Below, in pieces: positions 23,879 through 30,986 of a stretch of DNA of 64,000 bases. The notes beneath the pieces were generated by a model. That model saw only the letters and a list, made by a program, of their open reading frames with translations. It made no database searches and was not told the origin of the DNA. A program made the position numbers and the translations under genes. Positions within the stretch are counted from its first letter, which is position 1. Every line of letters starts with the position of its first letter. Location of the stretch: contig SVNC01000003.1 in NCBI GenBank assembly GCA_015067025.1, positions 26,383 through 90,382 of the forward strand. Direction: 5' to 3'. The DNA is from Oscillospiraceae bacterium. Lineage in GTDB: Bacteria > Bacillota > Clostridia > Oscillospirales > Ruminococcaceae.

Positions 23879-23908
23879 ATATTTCCGCCACATTTGTGGC
23901 GGAAATAT
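23879..23908. promoter_or_regulatory. Hairpin between cheR and cheB
   Basis: 14-base perfect complement ATATTTCCGCCACA/TGTGGCGGAAATAT (23879-23892, 23895-23908) with a minimal loop. There is no T-run after it, so it is more likely an mRNA-stability or processing element than a terminator. Confidence 0.6.
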
Positions 23909-23932
23909 GTATATACTAAGGAAAAACCTACT

Positions 23933-25033
23933 ATGAACAAAAAGAATGTCCCTCTTAATGTTGTTGTAACAGGCTCAAGTCCTGCAATCAATCACATAAT
24001 AACAGACATTATAAACCGCAGTAATATGGACTTCACAGCCGTCATTTCTGACTCGGCTGATATTGCTATGTCGGAATGTGGTTGCGTAGTAATAAGTGAA
24101 TATATTCTGAGCAACGATTTCGCTATTCCTGATGCCATAAGGGATAAGCCTGTGATACTTGTAACAGGCAATAAAGATGCTTTGGAAAGGCCCTCTGCCT
24201 TTGGTGCTTACAAAGTCATCAAAAATGCCGATGGCGGTATTGAAGGTCTTGAACGCTTTAAAAAAGCGTTGCTTTGCTCTCTTGATGAGATAAGAACAAA
24301 GCCTCAGAAAAGTCACGAAAAACCAAAAGCGATAAAGCCTGAAAAAGTGAAGAAAGTTCCGCCATGTGCTGAAACAACCGAAAAAGCAGAAGCAGTAAAA
24401 CCTGCTCCCCAGGTGACGACACCTAAAAATATAACGACAAAAATTCCTGCTGATATAAAGGAAAGGGATATAAAACTCATTGCTATCGGGGCAAGTACAG
24501 GCGGCACAGATGCTATAATTGAAGTCGTCCAGAACCTCCCTGCCGATACTCCACCCGTAGTTATCGTTCAGCATATGCCCGAGGGCTTTACTAAAATGTA
24601 CTCAGAAAGGCTTAACCGAATTTGTATAATGGACGCTAAGGAAGCGGAAGACGGCGACAGACTCCGCAAGGGTCTTATAATCCTTGCTCACGGTGCAAAG
24701 CAGATGCGAGTTTATAAAGACGCTCTCGGTTATTACATAAAAAGTGAATTCGGGGAAAAGGTATCGGGACATTGTCCGTCGGTAGACGTGCTTTTTGATT
24801 CTGTATCAAAAATTGCAGGAGAGGAGGCACTCGGCGTTATTCTAACAGGAATGGGCAGAGACGGTGCAAGAGGTATGAAAGCTATGCATGACGCCGGTTC
24901 ATTCACGATAGGTCAGAATAAAGAGACCTGTGTTGTATACGGTATGCCAGCCGTAGCATATGACGAAGGCGGTGTATCGATACAAGCACCCCTTGATGAA
25001 ATCGGTGATATTATAATTCAGATAACAAAGTAA
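23933..25033 (+). CDS. cheB: CheB-type methylesterase with degenerate receiver domain
   Basis: A 366-residue protein. Residues about 178-366 are a complete CheB methylesterase domain with Ser188 (GASTGG), His214 (QHMPEGF) and Asp310 (TGMGRDGA), so receptor methyl-ester hydrolysis is expected. The N-terminal 120 residues keep receiver-like strands (LNVVVTGSSPAINHII, KPVILVTGN) but lack the paired acidic residues after strand 1 and a clear phosphoacceptor Asp. Activation by CheA phosphorylation is therefore unlikely. A Lys/Pro-rich linker (about 121-175) joins the halves. The start at 23933 follows AAGGAAAAACCTACT; an upstream ATG lacks a site. Confidence 0.88.
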   Translation: MNKKNVPLNVVVTGSSPAINHIITDIINRSNMDFTAVISDSADIAMSECGCVVISEYILSNDFAIPDAIRDKPVILVTGNKDALERPSAFGAYKVIKNADGGIEGLERFKKALLCSLDEIRTKPQKSHEKPKAIKPEKVKKVPPCAETTEKAEAVKPAPQVTTPKNITTKIPADIKERDIKLIAIGASTGGTDAIIEVVQNLPADTPPVVIVQHMPEGFTKMYSERLNRICIMDAKEAEDGDRLRKGLIILAHGAKQMRVYKDALGYYIKSEFGEKVSGHCPSVDVLFDSVSKIAGEEALGVILTGMGRDGARGMKAMHDAGSFTIGQNKETCVVYGMPAVAYDEGGVSIQAPLDEIGDIIIQITK

Positions 25034-25050
25034 CAGAAAGGAAATTTTTT

Positions 25051-27060
25051 ATGACAAAGGCAAGAAAATCACTTTCCGTAGTTTCTGCTTTAGTTGCGGT
25101 ATTTTTCGCATTACTTTTGGTATGTAATATGCAGACACCCGCTTCAGCAGCAGTTACGGGCAAAACGGCAAATCAGATAGTATCAGAAATGGGTGTAGGC
25201 TGGAATTTAGGCAATACCCTTGACGCAACAGGCGGCAGCGGACTTAACACCGAAACCTCCTGGGGTAATCCTAAAACCACAAAGGCAATGATCGACGCTG
25301 TAAAGGCTCAGGGCTTCAACACGGTACGTGTTCCTGTTTCCTGGGGCAAGCATATGTCTTCAGATCTCACAATCGACTCTGCCTGGATGGCAAGAGTAAA
25401 GGAAATCGTTGATTACTGCATAGATAACGATATGTATGTAATTTTAAACATCCATCACGATAACGATATCAGAACAGACGGTTACCCCTTCTTCTATCCG
25501 AACAGCACCTACAAGGATCAGTCAATAAAGTTTGTAAAGGCTGTATGGACTCAGGTTTCTGAAACCTTCAAGAACTACGACCAGCATCTTGTTTTTGAAA
25601 CTCTTAACGAACCCAGACTTATCGGCACAAGCGATGAATGGTGGTTCCCTGTAAACAGCCCCAGTGCTACTGTAGCGGACTCGATCGCTGTTATAAATGA
25701 ACTTAACCAACAGGCTCTCAACGTTATCAGAGCTTCCGGCGGCAACAATGCAGAAAGATGCGTTATGATCCCCGGTTACGGCGCGTCGATCGACGGATGT
25801 ACAACACCCGGATATAAGCTCCCTACGGACACAGCGTCAAACAGACTTATCGTATCTGTTCACGCTTATACCCCTTATAACTTTGCCCTTAACGCAAGCG
25901 GAACGTCTTACTTCTTATCCAGCGGCAAGAACGAGATAAACAATCTTTTCAACACTCTGAAGTCAAAGTTCATAAACAATGGTATACCCGTTGTAATCGG
26001 TGAAACAAGTGCCTCCAACAAGAAGAATTCTGCCGAAAGAGTAAAATGGGCAGAATACTATATGGGTATGGCGGCTGAACTTGGTATCCCCTGTATGCTC
26101 TGGGATAACAACGTAGAATACAGCGAAGATAATCTTGGTGAAAACCACGGTCATCTCAAACGTTCTACCCTCAAGTGGACAGACCAGGCCTTTGTTGATG
26201 CAGTGGTAGAGCCGTTCTGCAATCTCAAAAAGGTAACAGGCTTTGAGGTCGGCGGTACGACTTCTACTGCACTCAGACTGAACTGGGATAAAAACACATC
26301 TGCAGGCGGATATATCATTGAACAGTACAAAAATGGCAGCTGGACAAGAATAGCAAGAATAGCAGGTAATTCTACAACAACATACAGAGTTTCAGGTCTT
26401 ACAGCAGGCGAAACTTACAAATTCAGAATTAAGGCATACAAGATAGAAAACTCCGTTGCAATATATAGTAATGAAACTGAGCTTTCTGCACGTACAAAGC
26501 CTACAAACGTAACAGGATTTTCACTTAAGGGCAAGTCAGGTACAGCTCTCAGACTCGGCTGGAACAAAAACACCTCTGCCGATGGTTACATTATAGAGCA
26601 GTACAAGGACGGCAAATGGACAAGAATAGCAAAGATAACAAACAATGCAACCACGTCATACAGGGTAACAGGTCTTAAGGGCTTTACAGAATACAAATTC
26701 AGAATGCGTGCATACAATATGAGCGGCACGACGCCTCTTTACACAGCATATACCGAAGTAGGAACGTGGAAGACAAATCCCTCAGCGATATCAGGCCTTG
26801 AAATAGGCGGCAGAGCTTACAGTGCGCTCCGCCTTAACTGGGAAAAGAATGATTCTGCCAAAGGCTACATCATCGAAATGTACGAGAACGGCAAATGGAC
26901 GAGAATAGCAAAGATAACCTCAAACGCTACTCTAACATACCGTAAGGCAGGTCTTAAAAACGGTACTACCTACAAGTTCAGAGTTATGACCTACAACTTT
27001 GAAGGCAACACACCTGTTTACAGTGCATATACAGAAATAAGCGGAAAAACAACCGGATAA
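25051..27060 (+). CDS. Secreted GH5 endoglucanase with three fibronectin-III modules
   Basis: A 669-residue exported cellulase. The signal peptide is residues 1 to about 33 (ending PASAA). The GH5 catalytic domain spans about 36-390: GVGWNLGNTLDA, NTVRVPVSW, YVILNIHHDN, the acid/base Glu187 in FETLNEP and the nucleophile Glu318 in VVIGETS. Three fibronectin type III-like repeats follow at about 395-485, 486-578 and 580-668; each carries the motif sequence YIIEQYKNGSWTRIA or close variants. There is no dockerin or sorting signal, so it is free or weakly bound. It starts only 17 bases after cheB behind AGAAAGGAAA, and no promoter lies between, so it may be read with the chemotaxis operon. Confidence 0.92.
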   Translation: MTKARKSLSVVSALVAVFFALLLVCNMQTPASAAVTGKTANQIVSEMGVGWNLGNTLDATGGSGLNTETSWGNPKTTKAMIDAVKAQGFNTVRVPVSWGKHMSSDLTIDSAWMARVKEIVDYCIDNDMYVILNIHHDNDIRTDGYPFFYPNSTYKDQSIKFVKAVWTQVSETFKNYDQHLVFETLNEPRLIGTSDEWWFPVNSPSATVADSIAVINELNQQALNVIRASGGNNAERCVMIPGYGASIDGCTTPGYKLPTDTASNRLIVSVHAYTPYNFALNASGTSYFLSSGKNEINNLFNTLKSKFINNGIPVVIGETSASNKKNSAERVKWAEYYMGMAAELGIPCMLWDNNVEYSEDNLGENHGHLKRSTLKWTDQAFVDAVVEPFCNLKKVTGFEVGGTTSTALRLNWDKNTSAGGYIIEQYKNGSWTRIARIAGNSTTTYRVSGLTAGETYKFRIKAYKIENSVAIYSNETELSARTKPTNVTGFSLKGKSGTALRLGWNKNTSADGYIIEQYKDGKWTRIAKITNNATTSYRVTGLKGFTEYKFRMRAYNMSGTTPLYTAYTEVGTWKTNPSAISGLEIGGRAYSALRLNWEKNDSAKGYIIEMYENGKWTRIAKITSNATLTYRKAGLKNGTTYKFRVMTYNFEGNTPVYSAYTEISGKTTG

Positions 27061-27065
27061 AAAAG

Positions 27066-27110
27066 CAAAACGCCTATGCTTATACAGTTTAAGCATAGGC
27101 GTTAATTTTA
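27066..27110. terminator. Bidirectional terminator between the cellulase and glycosyltransferase genes
   Basis: 14-bp stem AACGCCTATGCTTA (27069-27082) with TAAGCATAGGCGTT (27090-27103), flanked by A and T tracts on both strands. Confidence 0.88.
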
Positions 27111-27944
27111 TTTTCTGAGCATGATCTTATATACAAGGCCTGTGATGCAGCTGGGAGTTATAAAAAGCATAAACTGTCCTATACAGGGCAGAATGTAATC
27201 CCAGAAGCTTGAAAAGCCCATCTTATATATCTTTTTTCTCACCGCAAAAAAGCTCTTCGTATTCTTCCAGTTGCGTCTTCTTTTAAGATTATCCTTGTTT
27301 ACCCTGTAGCGTACAAGCACTTCAGGAATATTTGCCGATTTTGCACCTGCCATCAGCATACGCACCATAAAGTCATAATCCTCACAACGGATAAGCTCGT
27401 TCGAGTATCCGCCTATCTTTTCAGCAATGGACTTTCTATACACAAGAGTCTGATTGTTGAAGGGGGCTCTTCTCTTTGCAAATTCAACTATTCCCTCGTG
27501 AGTTGTAGGAGTCTGTCTTATACCTATCGATGAATTGTCAGCACTCTTGAATTCTTCGATATAGCTGCCTAAAATATCAGTATCAGGGTTTTCTGATAAA
27601 AAGCTCATCTGTTTTTCAGCCCTGGTTTCAACGCATACATCATCCGAGTCCATTTTCATAACGAACTCATTTTTACAATGCTTTAAGCCTTCGTTTGCAC
27701 AGTAGGCTGTTCCTTTATTTTCAGGGAGCTGTATTACCTTAAGCACATCACTAAGCTTGTCCTTATATTCGGATATTGACTTATTAAGTTCTTCGCTGAG
27801 CGGCCCGTCGCATACAAGCACTATCTCGTCAGCGGGATAGGTCTGACTGCACAGGCTGTCCATGCTTGCCTTAAAGTATTCGTTATTTTCGCCCTTATAC
27901 ACAGACATAAGGACGCTGTACGGTTTTAATATTCTTTTTTCCAT
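27108..27944 (-). CDS. Family 2 glycosyltransferase
   Basis: A 278-residue GT-A fold enzyme. YSVLMSVYKGENNEYFKASM is the GT2 opening, VLVCDGP is the first Asp motif, and MKMDSDDVC carries the DxD metal-nucleotide site. Its pattern is like amylovoran AmsE-type transferases. The last 30 residues (SFWDYILPCIGQFMLFITPS) are hydrophobic, which would hold it at the membrane. It probably adds a sugar to a surface polysaccharide; no polysaccharide operon surrounds it. The start at 27944 follows GGAAGGAACAGT; an upstream ATG at 28016 has no ribosome site. Confidence 0.85.
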   Translation of the reverse strand: MEKRILKPYSVLMSVYKGENNEYFKASMDSLCSQTYPADEIVLVCDGPLSEELNKSISEYKDKLSDVLKVIQLPENKGTAYCANEGLKHCKNEFVMKMDSDDVCVETRAEKQMSFLSENPDTDILGSYIEEFKSADNSSIGIRQTPTTHEGIVEFAKRRAPFNNQTLVYRKSIAEKIGGYSNELIRCEDYDFMVRMLMAGAKSANIPEVLVRYRVNKDNLKRRRNWKNTKSFFAVRKKIYKMGFSSFWDYILPCIGQFMLFITPSCITGLVYKIMLRK

Positions 27945-28077
27945 ACTGTTCCTTCCGTCTGTCGTGATTGTAAAGCAATTATAAACTATTTTATCATATT
28001 TATGATTTATTGTCAACCCGAAGAAAGTATGTTATTTGCCTTTGTTATCAAGTTGTAATCGTTTTTTCGACACAAAA

Positions 28078-28108
28078 TAATTCCCTGCTATTTTATAGCA
28101 GGGAATTA
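28078..28108 (-). terminator. Terminator of the zinc-ribbon membrane protein gene
   Basis: 14-bp perfect stem (28078-28091 with 28095-28108), 3-base loop, with TTATTTTG following on the minus strand. Confidence 0.8.
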
Positions 28109-28124
28109 TATCCAGATACCGGTT

Positions 28125-28790
28125 TTAAAAGTTTTCACCACATTTACTGCAGAACATCTGATCATCAGGAACAGATGCACCGCAATGTGGACATATAGCA
28201 ATCCTGCCTATATCCTCACTGCTGACTGTTTCATAATCAACCACTTCATCAAATACGTCGCTTCTTTTTCTGAAATAGATAAAATTGATAACAAAGTAAA
28301 TGCCCATCTGAATAAATGTAACGATTACTGACGTCACTACCGTTTCCTGATTTATACCGTATGCCTCCATCGCCATTACATCATTTATGTAAGCCGATAA
28401 AGCAGAACTTACAACACTTACCGCATAACCTGATACAAAACCGATAATCAGTTGCTGGTAACCGCTTTTGGGAAGATATGTCATTACTATATATCGCCAC
28501 ACGCAGACACCAATGTCAAGAAGGATAAGAATTACACTCATAACACAATACATTGTGAAAGCGTTGCGGCAGCCCACTGATATTTTTTCAGCGAAATCCG
28601 GATGATTAAAAGTAGAAGATATGTTCATCATAACGTAAAGCAATCCGAGCGTATTTATAGCGGCAAGCACCAAAGATGCGTATTTTACAAGCTTAAACCA
28701 CGTGAGTGGAAGCGGGCAATTAATTTCCTTTCGCTTTGCTACTGCCAGTATCTTTTCCTTTTTTTCTTTTAGTGTTTTACGTTTAGACAT
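28125..28790 (-). CDS. Membrane protein with C-terminal zinc ribbon
   Basis: A 221-residue protein with about four hydrophobic segments (near residues 32-52, 75-95, 105-130, 155-170). It ends in CPHCGASVPDDQMFCSKCG, a four-cysteine zinc ribbon. The N-terminus is very basic (KRKTLKEKKEKILAVAKRKE). The function of this class, which is widespread in Clostridia, is not known; the ribbon would face the cytoplasm if the basic N-terminus does. It shows the same plan as six genes at 39.6-44.5 kb but lies outside that cluster. GGAGGTGCTGAT precedes the ATG; own promoter and terminator. Confidence 0.75.
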   Translation of the reverse strand: MSKRKTLKEKKEKILAVAKRKEINCPLPLTWFKLVKYASLVLAAINTLGLLYVMMNISSTFNHPDFAEKISVGCRNAFTMYCVMSVILILLDIGVCVWRYIVMTYLPKSGYQQLIIGFVSGYAVSVVSSALSAYINDVMAMEAYGINQETVVTSVIVTFIQMGIYFVINFIYFRKRSDVFDEVVDYETVSSEDIGRIAICPHCGASVPDDQMFCSKCGENF

Positions 28791-28821
28791 ATCAGCACCT
28801 CCGATATACTTTGTTCTGCTT

Positions 28822-28850
28822 AGTATATCATTATTTCAAATATATGTCAA
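28822..28850 (-). promoter_or_regulatory. Promoter for the 28125-28790 gene
   Basis: Minus strand TTGACA (28845-28850), 17-base spacer, TATACT (28822-28827). Leader of about 25 bases. Confidence 0.8.
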
Positions 28851-28871
28851 GATATTCCCGACTAAATTAAT

Positions 28872-28895
28872 TTCCCCCACCGCAAGCGATGGGGG
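28872..28895 (-). terminator. Hairpin after the AraC-GGDEF gene
   Basis: CCCCCA...TGGGGG stem (28874-28895) with one internal mismatch and GC-rich closing pairs, followed on the minus strand by AAATTAATTT. A likely but not ideal terminator. Confidence 0.6.
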
Positions 28896-28901
28896 ATCAT
28901 A

Positions 28902-29723
28902 TCAGATATTAAAAACATCGGGATCAAGACTTGCCGCCGAAATCAGATCAGTGAACAGCGTGCTGTAGTGCTTACAATTATCGCCGATAAGCATTGCACC
29001 CGATCTTACATAAACAGGGATATCCGTACCTTTGAAATCAATAGGATCGCCGTTCTGTGACAGAACGCCTTCAGCGAAATCTATCACCTGCTGTTTATCG
29101 GATAAACCGGTAATAACTGCAAATTCATCACCACCTATACGGAACATTACCATATCGTCGGTAAGCTGTTCCTCCACCCTTCTTACCGTTTCACGGATAT
29201 AGCAGTCGCCTGCCTCGTGGCCGTAATTTTCGTTTATTGCCATAAGCCTTGCAGAATCAAAGGTAACGATATACGTACCCTTTCTTTCTCTTATAAATTC
29301 ATATAGATCTGAAACATCAAACTGTCTTCTCATAACGATTTCTCCTTCGTACTGTACCGCTACAGGCATATTCAGTTTTGGACATATACCTGTAAAACGG
29401 CGGTTTTTCTTGAATTTTGAGGGCGTTTCTCCCCACACACGTGTAAAGGCTCTTGTAAAAGCCTCTGAGGAGCTGTAGCCGTAATTTAGTGCAGTATCAA
29501 GTACAGACACACCGCTTTGTATATCCCTTGCCGCAAGGCTCATACGCCTTTTGGTAATATACTCTCCGACGCTGAAATGAAAGACGTATCTGAAAAGCTT
29601 CTGAAGGTTTGATAATGAACAGAATGCCGCCTTTGCACAGTCCTCCTGCGTCATTTCTTCATTTATATGCTCTTCTATGTAATTGAGCACCGTTGTCAGA
29701 ATTGTAAGTCTGCTGTTTTCCAT
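28902..29723 (-). CDS. AraC-type HTH fused to a GGDEF-like domain
   Basis: A 273-residue protein. Residues about 5-108 form the double helix-turn-helix of the AraC family (TQEDCAKAAFCSLSNLQKLF and YGYSSSEAFTRAFTRVWGET). Residues about 130-270 resemble a diguanylate cyclase domain with FDSARLMAINENYGHEAGD and an intact GGDEF at 197-201 (RIGGDEFAVI). The usual opening motif of GGDEF domains (D-LTGL-NR) is missing, so the cyclase domain is short and may be only a c-di-GMP or GTP sensor. Order is DNA-binding first, output or sensor last, which is unusual. It stands alone between terminators, next to a 12-bp palindrome upstream. Confidence 0.8.
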   Translation of the reverse strand: MENSRLTILTTVLNYIEEHINEEMTQEDCAKAAFCSLSNLQKLFRYVFHFSVGEYITKRRMSLAARDIQSGVSVLDTALNYGYSSSEAFTRAFTRVWGETPSKFKKNRRFTGICPKLNMPVAVQYEGEIVMRRQFDVSDLYEFIRERKGTYIVTFDSARLMAINENYGHEAGDCYIRETVRRVEEQLTDDMVMFRIGGDEFAVITGLSDKQQVIDFAEGVLSQNGDPIDFKGTDIPVYVRSGAMLIGDNCKHYSTLFTDLISAASLDPDVFNI

Positions 29724-29743
29724 ACTGTTTCTCCTGCTTATAT

Positions 29744-29755
29744 TAACGATCGTTA
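29744..29755. promoter_or_regulatory. Perfect 12-bp palindrome upstream of the AraC-GGDEF gene
   Basis: TAACGATCGTTA lies 20 bases before the ATG at 29723, in the promoter/leader zone. It may be an autoregulatory operator. Confidence 0.4.
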
Positions 29756-29808
29756 CAATTATAGTATATCACAGATTTAAATAATTTCCTGATAATTTGA
29801 GTAAAGTT

Positions 29809-29841
29809 AAAATAATTCCCCGAAGGATATCTTCGGGGAAT
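29809..29841 (-). terminator. Terminator of the coiled-coil zinc-ribbon gene
   Basis: ATTCCCCGAAG/CTTCGGGGAAT (29815-29825, 29831-29841), then TTATTTTAAC on the minus strand. Confidence 0.82.
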
Positions 29842-29847
29842 CTGATA

Positions 29848-30261
29848 TTATTCTTCATTTGCCTCGGGTACAAAGCTGTAATCATCAGGTTCTTCGTCTG
29901 TTGCCACAAGTCTGTTTGCACAGCTACGGCAATAGGTATCGGAAAACTTGTTCTTTGTTCCGCATACGGGACAGGTAAGTATCTTCCTTGCAGTTTCGAT
30001 TTCAGCATAAACCTTACGCATTTTAGCATAGAGTGCTTCTATCTCCATAACCGATTCAGAGATTTTTGTAGAATCTGCGCTGTCGTGCTTTACCATACCG
30101 TAAACTGTCTTACCAAGCTCGGTATACTTTGCCTTTATCTGATTATCAAGCTGAACGCATTTTAACTTAAGCTTTGAGATGCGATAGATCTCGTCTGCCT
30201 TTTTAAGTCCGGCGTCAGCAATATCCTTTGCCTTGTTCTTTAAATCGTCCTTAAGTTCCAT
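29848..30261 (-). CDS. Coiled-coil protein with C-terminal zinc ribbon
   Basis: A 137-residue soluble protein. Residues 1-90 are a continuous amphipathic helix rich in Lys, Ala, Glu and Leu (DDLKNKAKDIADAGLKKADE). Residues about 94-116 form a zinc ribbon, CPVCGTKNKFSDTYCRSCA, followed by an acidic disordered tail. This architecture is common in Firmicutes; the function is not established. AAAGGACTTACC precedes the ATG. It has its own promoter directly downstream of the relA/MBL operon. Confidence 0.72.
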   Translation of the reverse strand: MELKDDLKNKAKDIADAGLKKADEIYRISKLKLKCVQLDNQIKAKYTELGKTVYGMVKHDSADSTKISESVMEIEALYAKMRKVYAEIETARKILTCPVCGTKNKFSDTYCRSCANRLVATDEEPDDYSFVPEANEE

Positions 30262-30298
30262 TTACGGTAAGTCCTTTCAGTTTAATTTTGATATCATT

Positions 30299-30327
30299 AT
30301 TGTATCATAATCTGTAACTTTTTTCAA
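30299..30327 (-). promoter_or_regulatory. Promoter for the coiled-coil zinc-ribbon gene
   Basis: Minus strand TTGAAA (30322-30327), 17-base spacer, TACAAT (30299-30304). Confidence 0.72.
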
Positions 30328-30344
30328 GTATGACAGCGGGCATT

Positions 30345-30986
30345 TCAGAACATATCATACATATTACTGCTGCCAAGATACATATTATACTTTTTTTCGT
30401 CCTCTAAAGTTGTTGCACCACCGTGCCCCGGGTAGAGAGTGTAATTTTCTCTGAGGGCAGAAATTCTCTTAAGAGTTTCTCTCTGAGCTTTTATATCTCC
30501 TGAATAGAAATCGGTTCTTCCTACTGAACCTTCAAATATAGTGTCACCTGTAAAAACGCTGTTATTTACAAAGTACATAACGCTGCCTTTTGTATGTCCG
30601 GGAGTGTGCATAACTGATATTTCAAGCTCGTCAAGGAATATCATATCACCGCCTGAAAGCAATACGTCTGCTTCAAAGGGCTTATAGGTATATCCGGGAA
30701 CTAAGTATGCTACGTTCTTTATGGTGTCGTTCAGCATACATTCATCGTCAGCGTGGATATATACCTTTGCCCCCGTTATCTCCTTAAGCTCTGCCACAGC
30801 ACCCGTATGGTCAAAATGGCCATGAGTAAGCAGTATCTTTGTCAGAGTGAGAGAATTTCTCGAAAGCTCTTCGATTATTTTGTCACATTCTCCTGCAGGG
30901 TCTATCATCGCCGCATTTCCTTCATCGGACACTAAAAGATAGCAGGATGTATCAAGCTCGCCTAAATTCATTGTGATTATCTGCAT
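30345..30986 (-). CDS. Metallo-beta-lactamase-fold hydrolase, glyoxalase II-like
   Basis: A 213-residue zinc hydrolase. THGHFDHTGAV gives the HxHxDH metal motif (about residues 54-62), HTPGHTKGSV the next His, VFTGDTIFEGSVGRTD the bridging Asp, and LYPGHGGATTL the last His. Members split S-lactoylglutathione or other thioesters, or act on unknown small esters; the short form without the glyoxalase C-terminal domain is the general YcbL-like type. The ATG overlaps the relA stop by one base (TAATG), so its translation is coupled to relA. Confidence 0.88.
   Translation of the reverse strand: MQIITMNLGELDTSCYLLVSDEGNAAMIDPAGECDKIIEELSRNSLTLTKILLTHGHFDHTGAVAELKEITGAKVYIHADDECMLNDTIKNVAYLVPGYTYKPFEADVLLSGGDMIFLDELEISVMHTPGHTKGSVMYFVNNSVFTGDTIFEGSVGRTDFYSGDIKAQRETLKRISALRENYTLYPGHGGATTLEDEKKYNMYLGSSNMYDMF

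Noticed and set aside
29769..30029. 86-codon minus-strand frame overlapping the 29848-30261 gene
   Set aside because: Out-of-frame shadow of the coiled-coil zinc-ribbon gene, which has the ribosome site and promoter.
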